From: Vitis vinifera
Lineage: Eukaryota; Streptophyta; Magnoliopsida; Vitales; Vitaceae
Assembly (NCBI RefSeq): GCF_030704535.1
Contig: NC_081820.1
Location: forward strand, 67,001-131,000
Reading direction: 5' to 3'
Length of the DNA stretch: 64,000 bases
This document shows positions 19,936 to 32,300 of the stretch, piece after piece. The stretch's first letter is position 1. Each line of letters opens with the position of its first letter. Made by a program: the position numbers and the translations under genes. A model generated the notes under the pieces. That model was not told the DNA's origin, did not search any database, and worked only from the letters and a program-made list of their open reading frames with translations.

Positions 19936-21115
19936 CATGGTTGTGGCCACATCACCACCACCACCAACACTCCACTACTTTGGCTCATGAATAAACCCTT
20001 CAAAGTATGTGAACTATCCGTATTGGATGTGACATAGCAAGGGTTTGGATATGTAACTAGTGAGTATGTCCAACAATGAAAAGAACAAATTCCCATAGCA
20101 GTGTTAACTAATCTAAGACTCAAATGTTTAACATTCTTTCGTAGTTATACTCTTCCATTTGACCCAGAAATAGAATGAGAGGAAATTAAAATTAGATTAG
20201 TTGTATCCTTTGTGCTAAGATCCAGAACTTAAATGAATCTGACACTTAAGACACACTTTAGTACCCAACTTGTCTCATGTAACAATTAACATAGGTAGGC
20301 ACCACCACCGTAATAATTGCCACTAGTGGTCCCAATGGCTGCCATCAGTGCCAATGTGATGGCACACCATCACTGTGACTGCCTCAACACAGCCATTGCC
20401 ACTATTATGACCACTATTACTAAAGTTGTCATCACCTCCTTTATCACCATGATCACCATGAGCACCTCCTTTTCTTTAATTGGAATTCAAAATACCACAT
20501 CTTTCACTGTATCTATTCTTTTAAATACAACATCATGAAGAGACTTTTCAAAGTGAAAATACAGCAGAAACAGCTTGATGGTTTAATGTTTATACATATA
20601 AAGAGCATGAAATTGAAAACAATTATAAATGGGCCCTTATCAGTTGAACAAAACTACTGAAGTTAGTGGAGAAAAAGGCTAACACAAACACACATGCACA
20701 TAAAGAAAGAGAACCACATAAATTCATCATGTAAAATAGAACTGTCAACATCACAAAATTTCGATAAAATTTGGAAGGTGTTTATTAATTGAATATGAAA
20801 TTTAACCCTTTCAGCTAAGATTCTAACCAGGAAATGAGGGTAGAAAATTAAACCGGACTGAACTTACATGATATCAGGTATCAGTTTGAAACATTTGAAA
20901 TGGTGAGGAAAAAAATGGGTCTTCCATCTTCATGTGATTGTCAAATGCATGTAGTCATGTTTATCCTTGAAGTTCTACATTATACACAGGCAAGTGGCTA
21001 CTCGTTTTAGTTTGACTCTACATTATATAAGTTGCCATTGCTACTGATTTCCTTAACATGAACAGGACTATAGCTTTTGTTGTTCTTAAACTAATTGATC
21101 TTCTTCAATTTGAAG
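19936..21115. other. Intronic or intergenic DNA upstream of the TEX2-like exons
   Basis: Holds a triplet-like low-complexity stretch at 20300-20475 (ACC, ATC and GCC words) and otherwise unique AT-rich sequence. I found no SMP-domain exon here. If the gene to the right is intact, this is part of a very long intron. Confidence 0.45.
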
Positions 21116-23081
21116 GTGCCTCTTGCTATGGCAATAAGGGTAACATCCTTGCGAGGAACAGTGCGGTTACATATAAAGCCACCTCCATCTGATCGGTTAT
21201 GGTTTGGGTTTTCATCAATGCCTGATATAGATTTCCACTTGGAATCTTCAATTGGGGAACACAAGATTACTATCAGCCACATCGTTTTGTTCCTAACCAA
21301 TCGATTTAAGGTCAGGAAATACTCTTTTGCCACTTGATATCCTTCTTTGACATCAAAATGATGGTACTTCTGTTCTAATACCAATTTTCTTAAAAGTTTA
21401 AGTTTGTAGGATTTGGATTCACAATGTATTTTATACTCTCCAACACTTTCTCTCACGTGTAGCCTCTTTTTTTGGGCTTACACTAATAAATTGAGGAAAT
21501 AAATATACAGTGGTGAGGTTCACAATGTATATCACATTCTCCAACTTCAAAAAAAGAAATCAATATTTTAAGGTGTTACATGATAACTATCTTGTATGCC
21601 AACATGGTAACCATCTTATGTGATGATATTCTCATCTAACTTTAGCACTTCTTTCTCTTCTACTTTTAAAATTTACCTTAGCTAATATTATGAAAACTAT
21701 GATATTTCTTTATAATTTTACTTTTTCTTGTATTGAATAGGGGGAAAACCCAGCTGGATGCATCCAACTGCATATCTTAAATTCAGAAGTCACATAGTGG
21801 AAATTAAAAAGGTCATTTCAGATAACATTTTTTGGCTTGTATAAGCCATGCTGGTCTTCTGTTGAACAAAGCTCCTTAGAATTGCCTGTGTTACTTTCAT
21901 GATAAATTCCACATTTACTTAGTAGTGATAGAATCAGAAGATGGGAAAGAAACATTCTTCCCTGCCTAGTAATACATGAGACTTATACAGCCTAGACTGC
22001 TCTTAGGTGGTCCCTCAAGAAGACGATCTTGGTCCAATATTAGATTTTCCTCTTACCAGCTAATTTCTCTCTTTCTGTCTCTCAATTTTTATTTATTTTT
22101 ATTTTCTTGATCAGAAACTATACTTGTATAATGATAGATAAAAAGTAATAAAATATACAAAAGAAAGTAGGATGTCAAATTCTTTATAAAAAAATGTAGG
22201 GGATTCTAAAACAACTGTGATGGTTTGAATCCTAAATCATATACTCTTTTCCTATAAGAGATTATGCAATGATCCAGTACAGGGCATTTGATTGCATTTT
22301 ATTTTTAATTATCTTATTTAGAAGATATAAAATGTTTCTGCAATTAAAAGATAATAAAAGCTGCATCTTTTCATTTGCCAAGAGCTTGGAAAAATTGAAT
22401 TTGTCAGAATGAAAATTGCCAAAGGGGTGTATGCTAATGCTAGTGTCCTTTCTACAGGCAGCCATCCGGGATACCCTAGTACTTCCAAACTGTGAAAGTG
22501 TATGCATACCATGGATGTTAGCAGAAAAGGATGACTGGGTTCAACGTAATGTTGCACCATTCATATGGATTAATCAAGAAGCTGTTACTGATGCCAACAC
22601 GATGCGCGATGTTCCCAGTTCCCAACCTGTTGAAGTAAAAACAAAGAATGAATCTAGTAGAGGAACCACCAAAGATCATCCAGAAAGCAAGTATGAAAAG
22701 CCAAAGAGTGGTGAATATGTTACTAAACCAGTCAGTGAACCTTCAGATGCCTTATCATCTTTGAATTCTGATGATCTATCTACTCTAAGAAGCAGGTCTT
22801 TGCAAGAATCACAAACCGCTTTGTTAAGGAATGATGAGCCACAAGAGACTTGCCAATCAAGCAGATGGGAGAGCCTAGATTGTCAATCATTATCTGGTTC
22901 AGAGGTTACAGCTGAGGAACAGAACCATACAATTGAAGAGTCTGACACCAGACCAAAGAGAATGGGAAGAAAAGCAAGGATGCTTGATTTGGGAAAGAAG
23001 ATGGGGGAGAAACTTGAAGAAAAAAGGCGTAACATTGAAGAGAAAGGCAGGAACATTGTTGAGAGGATGCGAGGACCATGA
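21116..23081 (+). CDS. TEX2-like SMP-domain (DUF2404) protein, last two exons
   Basis: Exons 21116-21310 and 22458-23081, joined in phase 0 (acceptor AG at 21114-21115, donor GT at 21311, acceptor AG at 22456-22457). The 272 residues start within the lipid-binding SMP domain (SLRGTVRLHIKPPPSDRLWF, then FSSMPDIDF), continue through PNCESVCIPWMLAEKDDWV, and end in a Ser-rich, then basic coiled-coil tail (GKKMGEKLEEKRRNIEEKGR). SMP proteins carry lipids at ER contact sites. Plant members such as At1g17820 also have an N-terminal transmembrane/PH part. Those exons are not in the window, so they lie beyond the transposon pile or are lost. Exon sequence is undamaged, which favours a real gene end. 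Confidence 0.8.
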
Positions 23082-23839
23082 AACAGCCAAAAAGGAGGAA
23101 AGAAAAAGACTGATGAACTCTAGTGGAATCAAGAATAAACATCAAATATAGAGAAATCAGTTGTCTGTTGCACATAGATCTCACAGGGTGTTGAGCTTTT
23201 ATTAATTCAATCAACTGACATGAATTCATAAATTGCACAATAAAATGGAAACATATTAGAGAGAAGCTCTATACAGAAATCAGTTTTTACATTGCAAGTA
23301 ATAGTTGTATCTGTTAGTTTTATGGCCTAGTTCCAATGATTTTAAAGTCCAAATAGAATTATTGATGAAGATGTTTGAGTTAAGATTTTTCAGCAGTTGA
23401 ATTTTATCACCATGTGTCAGAATTTTATTACCATGTAACAACTCTCCTATGTTGTATTACCTCTTCTATGGAGAGTCTGCACCTGAATTCATCTCTTATT
23501 TACATGGATACATTACATTACTTTGCTCAGAGGAAAGTAAATACAGAGCAAGCATTTTAGTGTCTTCTGTCTTCTAGTTTTCCCTTAGAATATACAAGTC
23601 TAAAGTCTAGTTTTCCCTTAAAGAATGTACAACTCAAAGTGATTCCCTTGTCTTGTTTTGATTCAGAATGATCACTCAGAGCAAGTGCGCAAATAGTTGA
23701 CAAACAGATTTAAATGTAAAATTATCTGAAATTCTTCCATGACGAGTTGTTAAATGACGTCTTCTGATTCAAAATGGTTAAGAGATGACCATAGCTCGAT
23801 TATACACACAGAGCAGTGGCACCAGCTTAATTAGCGGGT
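23082..23839. other. 3' flank of the TEX2-like gene
   Basis: Probable 3' UTR followed by AT-rich intergenic sequence. No gene or repeat element is recognised. Confidence 0.45.
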
Positions 23840-24666
23840 TCTTTTAGCAAAGAGGCCAAATGCAATAGCTGCACACTCAGCCTCGACCTTCAATGCATCC
23901 TCTTCCTTTTCCAACTTGTGGATCACCACCTTTGTCTCTGCAACATTCCCAGCGTCAGAAAGTTTCTATCTCATGGATATCAGTTGGCTCTAGGTGGGAT
24001 TGGCCTTCTGAAGCAAGAACATGGACAACACCATCAATCTCAATATGGCTCCAACCAGGCTCCTTAACCAATTCCCTAGCATCTATTAAACTTCTTGCAT
24101 TAGCTGCCTCCTTCCACATCCTGACAGATGTATACAGATTAGTCATCAATACAAAATTGCGAGTGCTTCTCGGTTCCAAATCGAACAACTTAGCCGCAAA
24201 CTCTCCAAGCTCAGGGTTATGATGCGTGTAGCAAGCATTAAGGAATGGAGCCCAAACTCAAGCTTGAACTTAGACATCTCTTGGATAGTTCTCAAGGCCA
24301 ATTCCACATAAACAGCTCGACCAAGAAGATCCGCCAAACAAGAATAATGTTGTATATTGGCTTCTATTCCAAAATCCTTCTACATGCTTCTAAAATACTT
24401 CAATCCATCTTCTATTAATCCTGAATGGCTGCAAGCCAATAATACGATGGAGTAAACAATGTCATCTGGCTTAATTCCTTCTTCATTTTGCATCTTGTGG
24501 AGAGACTCAGAGCCTCGTTTCCCATCCCATGCACCGCATGACCATTTATCATGGCACTCCAAACAGCCACGTCTTCATTGGGAATCCTCTCAAACACTGC
24601 TTGTGCCTTTACGCTTCCACATTTACATAACATGTGTATTAATGAGGTCTGAACCCTAAGATCTGA
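23840..24666 (-). pseudogene. PPR gene fragment (C-terminal), copy of 39710-40545
   Basis: Closely similar in reverse orientation to the end of the PPR gene at 38615-40435. Homology starts at the CAGATCTTAGGG equivalent of about 39714 and runs past the stop. It has lost the frame several times (pieces at 24633-24415, 24337-24146 and 24188-23955), a TAG replaces a Gln codon after FRSM, and short deletions are present. The tail keeps the E-motif end and, in a shifted frame, an E+/DYW-like AAIAFGLFAKR segment. It has no 5' part and no plausible promoter. Confidence 0.9.
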
Positions 24667-26024
24667 TATAAAAACAAAAAGTAAAGGTAATATTATTAAA
24701 ACGAGGTAAATAAATAAATAATTAAAATTTACAATTTGGGTTTAATAAACTTACTAATTTTAGTGGGATTTGATTAAACCTCAAAAATAACCCTTTTGGT
24801 ATAAAAAAAAAAAACCCTTCAGTCCATGAAATTAATCCAAGAGACCGGAGACGGCAACTCAGCTGAATTTCTTTCCTTTCTCTGCTCCTTCGTCCTTGTC
24901 TTTTCCAGCACAAACACAGCAGCTCGCTCTCTTCACGGTTCACGGTTCAACCAACCCTGAGAATCCAAAACACAATTCCTTGGTTTCCCCACTTTTTCTC
25001 GTCTTTTTAAAGGGAATCAAGAAGGGCGTCAAGATTTTCTCAAAACCTAAAGTCAAAGCTTTCAAACCCCTCTTCTTTACTCTTTTCTTCGCTGTACAGC
25101 CCTCCCAAATATCAGAGAGAAAACTCCTCAAAAACCCACAACTTATTCGTTTACCAGTTTCCCCCTCCCTTCATACCATATTCACTCCTCAACACCTCTT
25201 CCTTCAAAGCCCTGGCAAAAAAAGAAAGTTACAAAAACCCTTGAAAAGAGAAACCTCTGTAAAAAAACCATTTCAAAGAGAACACTCAGAACCCTAGCCG
25301 AAAGAGAACGAAGCTTCGGGCCCCTCAAATACAGCCCTTTTTCAGCCAGAAAATCCTAAGGAATGTACTAAAGTGTAGTTTTGTCCAAATAGGTTATTTT
25401 TTAGGCTAAAAGAAGTGGGACGTTAGGTTTGCAATTTAGGGTCCGATCCGATGTTTTTTGGCTGATGAGGTTGGTGATTGGTGGATAAAAAGCGATACAG
25501 TATTTGAAATTAAAGCAGAAAGAAAGGCGAGAAGAGAAGCTTTTGCGGAGAAGGTTTTACAGGTTCTAAAGAAATAGACTGTTGGGTTGGTTGGTAACTT
25601 TCAATGGACGAATTGGGAGTGAAAGAGGACATGAATTAATCCATTTTTCTTGCAACAATTCACTCTGTCAATCCTCGTCATAATCCTCTAAAATCACGAA
25701 AGAAAGAGGTAAATTTTCATGCATGTCATTCTCAATTTCCACTTTTGTGAACTTCCCATTTGGTCTCCACCTGATTCAATTTCTTCACTTCATGCAATCC
25801 TCAAGTTTCGTTTAGGATTTCCGTTGCCCCCATGCCTTGGATTATTTGCAGCTTTTGATGTGGAATATTTCCATTTTGTTTCCCTATGGAGCCTTGCCAA
25901 CAATTCGTTGTAGCCAAACCATTTGTTGGATTCCCAAGATGCTCTTCATTTAAGCACTCCTTCACAAAATTGATCAATTCTGCAGAATGCACATTCAATG
26001 CTATCACAAACAAACCCAATGATT
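24667..26024. promoter_or_regulatory. Probable promoter, 5' UTR and start of leader intron of the phosphoesterase gene
   Basis: CT-rich sequence from about 24840 to 25300, then a stretch ending in a good donor at 25708/25709 (AAGAG followed by GTAAAT). An acceptor at 26313-26314 just before the first coding ATG would make 25709-26314 a 5' UTR intron. This exon assignment is inference. Short open frames here lack domains. Confidence 0.4.
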
Positions 26025-26281
26025 AAAACATTTCAATGCTGTTTTCCCTTTTTGTGGGCGTGGGCAAAGGGGTTTTTAGACTTCCACCCCCCTTTGTGGA
26101 TTTTGTAGATTGGTTAGGTTCTGTGTAAGGGGGTGTTGTTTTTTGTTGATCCCCGTTTCTCTTTGAGGCATTCTTTAGCCTTTTTTGTTTTCCTCCTTTA
26201 CACTTTGAGGCGCTTCCTTGATGTGCCTTTTACTGTTTATTCATCACAAAAAAAAAAAAAAAACATTTTAATGCTGTTTTC
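26025..26281 (+). mobile_element. Short LINE 3'-end insertion with target duplication
   Basis: About 215 bp matching the 3' UTR style of the local LINEs, ending in a 16-18 base A-run at 26247-26263. It is flanked by AAACATTTCAATGCTGTTTT (26026-26045) and the same 20 bases with one change (26261-26280). It is a severely 5'-truncated insertion in the probable leader intron of the phosphoesterase gene. Confidence 0.88.
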
Positions 26282-26351
26282 TGTTTGAATGATGTTTTTA
26301 CTGGGTCATTGTAGATCACAACCTTTTGGGGAGCTCTCACTCAATTTACCC

Positions 26352-29300
26352 ATGGTACTGGAAATTGTACCTTCTTGCCTCGGCTTATCTCAAAAACTTT
26401 CTCATTCAATCCATCTCTCGAAACAAATTGCGTCTAGAGAGTATGAAAGAGACGTAAAGAACAGCTGCATTATAAGGCCTCAGATAATGCCTTCTAGTAA
26501 TCATGCAGAAGCAGTGGGCCCACGGGTTTTTATGATCTCAGACTTGCATGCTGACTACTCTGAGAACATGACGTGGATGAAGGACTTATCAACTATGAGA
26601 CACAAGAAAGATGTGCTTCTTGTTGCAGGTGATGTAGCAGAAACGTATCACAACTTTGTTTTAACCATGTCTCTTTTGACAGATAAATTCGAATATGTCT
26701 TCTATGTCCCTGGAAACCATGATCTTTGGTGCCGTCGGGAGGAAGAGGATTCTGTAAGGAACATTCCTTGTTTTCAGGATTTTGTACTGCATTTAGTACA
26801 ATATCATCTAATAAATCATATTTGGATCTCTTATAGCTAGAACAGTGTTACCACAGACATAAGTACATGTGCATATTCAAGGGCATATGTTTTCCCTATT
26901 TGTAAGAGAATTCTCATGTCCTACCATAGTCTTTTTATTTAAGTGTGTCATAGAGGGGAATCATCCTTGCAGGTTAAAATGCATTTTCTCTAGTTCAGTT
27001 TGGTTGAATTTAAATTGATTGTCAGCTTAACTTGAGCTCAAACTTGTTCACGAGTGTAATTTAGTTTGTTCACTAATCCAATTCAGTGTCATACTCATAT
27101 CAGATTCATAACTCCTACCTTTAAACAATGCAAATTAATAAAAAGCTTAATTAACTCTTTATCACGACTCTTTAATGACTAACAATCTTAAGACAATTGG
27201 AAATAAAAATACTTTGACTTTTTAGTGAACTCTTGCTATACTGAGAATCTTGACCTAACTATAACCTCTCGAGCCTCAAAAATCTTCTCGTTACTCTAGT
27301 AGTTAATTCTTTAGACTCTCGTCAACATAATAACTAATACTTTACCGATCAGAAGAAAATATTAAGACTCAAAATAAGCCTAATTTCCAGATTGCAATCT
27401 CAATCAGATTCTCTTTGTTGGCTTTTCCAGAGCTGCATCACATACCCAACTTGTTAAGAATGGAGTGAAAATGAGGATATTTTTTCACACCTTTGCTCCA
27501 GCTCATCTTTGTCTTGCAAGGAGTCCAGATCAAGTTAAACTTTACTTCGTGATGAAGTATTGATCTACCTCCCATGTGCCTGGTCTTGTCATGCTGAATT
27601 TGATTATATTGTTTTGTTATGAAAGCGTAGCCTCATAGGTTCTTTAACCAAAAAAATCCATTTCTCTGCTACAGGGGGCAACAACTAATAAGCTCTGTAT
27701 TTTATAAGATTAACAAGTTAATATGGTAACCAGAAGTGAAACTCTTATTAGTTATGAGATATCTTAGTTTGCATCTGTTTACAACCATCTCCAAATGATA
27801 CCATTGACTAAACAAGAGACCTCCAAATGACACCATTGACAAAACAAGAGATCTTTTTCTGGAGCTGACTCCAATTGTCTCCATATTCTGGATGTTGCCT
27901 CCAGTGTACAACTCTTGGTACGTGTGCAAACTGACCAACCCACAATAAATGCATAACTAATATATGGACATATGTGAAAGAGGATATCGGTTTTTCCCCA
28001 AGCCTCTAGTATCATTCCATATCAATAAGATCTCTATTACTACTTTCAAACAATCTCTTTGATAAGGAAAATTGGCAAGGTCACTCTGTAGCATTCCTGC
28101 CTCGAAGTGGTCTGACATGCTTTATATGATATAAATCTGCCTTTCCTAGACTTTGCGACTTCAATTCTAAAGAAATACCATAAGCTACCAAATTCTTGAC
28201 CTTGAAATCCTTTGCCAAATTGAGCCCCAAAGTTCTCTATATTTACATCTAGACTCTTTCCGAACAAGACAGTGTCATTCAAGTAGTCTTCTCTGAAGAG
28301 CACTGATGCATAAGGTACAATTTCCACAACCTACTTATACCTGCATAGTATTGTTGCCTTTCTAAAACATTCAGACCATGCTTCAGAAAATTTCCATTGA
28401 CCATGTGAGACTGTCTTTAACATGAAATTTTGCCTATGGTTGGTGATAATGGACCCATAATAAGGAGATGGGCTCATGTATAAGTTAACCCCCTTTTGTA
28501 GGTTACCCACATGCAAGAATACATATTTTTCATCAAATTGATGGAAAGGACAATTGAGGTTTTTCTTGGATCTGAATTTAATGACACTGTTTTATACATC
28601 CCATTTGCTTTGACATTTTTCCTCTTGTTTGTAGCATTTCAAATCTAGCAGTTCTTGAGGAAAGGTTTCATGTCTCCTTTTGCTTCTATCTCTTTGAGCT
28701 CTTAAATATCATGGATGAAAATGAGGATATAGTTGGCATTTGTAGTCTTCAGATACTTACTGGTGAGCATTTCTTTTTGACTAGTGTTCAGAGGTAACGT
28801 GTCCGACAGTGACACATTACCTCTCTAAAAGTACCTGAGCTATTCAGTCCACAAGGGAGAGAATATTGAGGAGGATGCTACAGAATTGGATCAGGATGGA
28901 TGAATTGGAAATATGCATTAAGTGTTGTGCGATTGTAAAATACATATCAAGTAATAGTAAAATTTTACAAGATGGCTCAAAGTCCTGTTATGTTTTATAG
29001 TATGGAACATGGAGTAGTTAAGAAGTAACATGTGTGGAAAATAATTGTGGCCGATGCAAGTGTGTTAAGATGGATGAGTGGCAGCACTTGGATATATAGA
29101 ATAAGAAATGAATGCATTCATGAGAAGCCTGAGCCTGTGCAGCTAGCACCAATTGATGACAAGATGAGGGACAGAGGGAGATGTGGAGCAATGATCAATG
29201 AATGCACATGTGTGGTGTAGTGTTTAATTCTAATGGAGGGCATAACTCTAGATCTAGTTAAATGAGGAAAAAAAGGGATTAATGTAGTCAAACCAAGTAG

Positions 29301-32300
29301 TAGATATTACTTCTTTTTGTGTTGAGTTGTAATATGCATTCCTTACTGACTAGAAGATTTAAATAAGGGTCATCTAATGCATATCTAGTCCAAAGCATGA
29401 CTGACAGTAAATATGAGATTTTTTTATTGCTGGCATATAGTCCATTTTCATTTTTCAATTCTTAGTATAAGTATAGGTGCATTTGGTTCAGAATGTTGAG
29501 TCCTTTTAAGGTTCAATATTTATTTTTCTTAAAAATGATGGTATGGTGCTTACTTTCTACTAATGGAGAACATCTTCAAACTCATGATGTGACTTCTTTT
29601 TCAGCTTAATTCTCTTGATAAGCTGAATAAGTTACTTGATGCGTGTAAAAGACTCGGAGTGCAAACCAGTCCAATGATTATAGATGGCTTGGGAATCATT
29701 CCTTTATTCTCTTGGTATCATGAGGTGATTGGTTTTGTAATTTAGTTCTACCTCTTGATTTTAGTATGCAGTCTTGAATCATATCTGGTGGCTTGATCAA
29801 AGTAATGCATATTCTTCAGTCCATTGTTAATTGTGATGCTTCTTTTGCAGAGCTTTGATAAAGAGGAGGACATAACCGAAGTTTTCATTCCGTCTCTGGA
29901 GATGGTGATTCACTTTCTCTTCTCCTAGTAAGGGTTCAAAACTTGGATTGTGTCAACAGGATTATGCAATCCCTATATTTGGTGGTGCTTGCTGTAGGCT
30001 TTTATGCACTCAGCTTTGGTTCCATGTCCAGTACAGTGTATTAAATCTGTGATGATCTCTCTTGAACTCCAAAATATCTTCTGGTGTATATGATGACACT
30101 AATGTCTTTATTGACATGCTTCACAAATTGTGATCTTTCAGAATAGTTAGCTGCTGCATAATGACTATTTTGTGTAGTTCTCAAAAGTAGTATGCCATTT
30201 TTATTAGTGCCTAACTTTTTCTGGTGAAAATCAAATTTTCTATCCGTACATTATATAGGTTCTCACTCTTTCAAATATGAGGTTTTGGTCTTAGACATCT
30301 TCTGTTCCTTTTTAAAGCTCTCTCTAGTTCTATCAACCCTAAATACTTTTGTCCTACAAACTTCCACTTGGAAATTCAAAGCCCTAGTCAAAGTCAAGGC
30401 TTTTGCATGGCTTGTGGCAAATATGAAGGTTAATTCTAAAAACATGCTACAAATGAGGAGACCACACAAAACTATTAGTCTGAACTAGTGTGTCATGTGT
30501 TCGAAGAGTGTGAATCAGTGGATCATCTTTCATTTTGCATTTTCCAGTTGCACTGGCATTATGGCATAACTGGTGTGGCATATGTAAGAAGAGTGAGAAT
30601 CAGTGGATCATCTTTCATTTTGCGTTGTCTAAGAGCATTGGCCTTATGGAATAGGTTGTTTGGACTTGCTGGGTTTGACTCCATCATAGTCAATGGGGTT
30701 TTTGGAGGTCTTCCTAGAGGTAAGTCACTATGGTATATTGTTAGTCTCACATTAATTTGGCTATGGCAGGAGAGGAATATGAGAATTTTTTTAGGACAAA
30801 TGTACTTTGGAGGCAATGTGGGATTTATTCTGTTTCTCCTCTTCTCTTCAGGTATCAACTAGTGCAATATTTGTGGCACCTCTTTGAGCATTACAGTGGT
30901 AGTTTGGAATGTAGTATGTGGATTTGCTAGCTTGGTTGAGGATATACTTTCCAATGGATGCCTCCTCCAGCATTTGCATCAAGTTAGAATTTTGATGAGT
31001 GCTCCTTAGGTAACCTAGGACAATTAGGGATTGGAGGAATGCTCATAGATCATTATGGAACCTTAATGAGAACATTCTTCAAAAATTCTGGAGTGGGTTT
31101 AACCATTGAGGTGGAGTCATTAGCCTTATTGGAATGGCTAAAAGCTAGCTAAAGGTGAGGATCCATCCAATCTTCTAGTAGAGGAAGATTCTGTAGTAGT
31201 CCTATCTTCGGTAAATAAGGAGAGAAGCTCATGAAGGTTTGATGGGTAGCTGCAACACATTTTCAATATTGCTTTATAGAAACAGTATTCGTTCTGCTGG
31301 ATTCCTAGGATAGCTAACTATTTGATAGATATGTTAGCAAAATGAGGAGTCAATTAGTTGATCTCTTTGGTATGGAATTTTCTAACCCCTAAGTTTTGAT
31401 TTCTTAGTAACCACTTCTAGTTGTGCATTTCCTTTGATCATTAGAGTAGATAGTTTTTCTTTCGTTTGATCAGAGTTATGCACTGGTTGTGTTTGTGTTT
31501 TTAAAAAAAATAAATTATATAGATTCTCACACATTAATGTTTATGCAGCCATCCAGTTGTAGAGTCCAGTCCCTAAATTTGTTATTCTCCTCTAGCTTTT
31601 CACTTATATTAATGGAGGTGGAATTGAATCCTGGAACTAGCTGTTCAAACAGGAAGCACCAACCTAAAGACTCTTAGATTTAAAGAAACAATGACTCATA
31701 ATTTTAGGTGGGGCTATTTCATAGAGACATCTTTGTTTCTACTTTGTGCTTCTCTTTATTTCTGGTTCCCATTTGTCATATAGGCATATACATCCTTCGT
31801 TTTATCTTGATAAATGTTTTTCTCATTCCGTCACTGATGTTTTGTGTTCCTTCTTTTTTCGTATGACTCTGATCATATTTGGGCTAATTCATTATCTTGT
31901 AGAGCGGATTAATTTTGAGGATGTTATGCCCTATGATCTTGATTCTATGTTCAGGCATGCAAGGACTTTCACGCATGCAAATGGCCTGAGGAACTTTCAA
32001 ATAGAGATACTTCCCTTGCTCTGTACTTTGATGCAATGAACGAGAAGAATCAAGATTTGATCAAAGAAATTCAGAGTGAATGTAGCCAAATAATTACATT
32101 CTCTCACTTTCTTCCCAGGTGAGTTTGTGTCTTATTGACAGCCAAATTTTCCTTTGCTAGTTCCTCACTATTTTAAAATTGCTTGTCAAGATTTATCATA
32201 CTAAGGCAGTGTTTGATAACCAAATGAGCAAATTAAATACTCAAAAGTGGAAAAGAAGGTAATGTAAATTACTAGTGACACATCACAAGAAAAAAACCCT

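Noticed and set aside
21091-21456. 121-aa minus-strand frame over the TEX2-like exon
   Set aside because: Antisense of an exon with clear plus-strand family motifs and splice sites.
24896-25297. 133-aa plus-strand frame upstream of the phosphoesterase
   Set aside because: CT- and A-rich leader composition, no conserved motif; better explained as untranslated leader.
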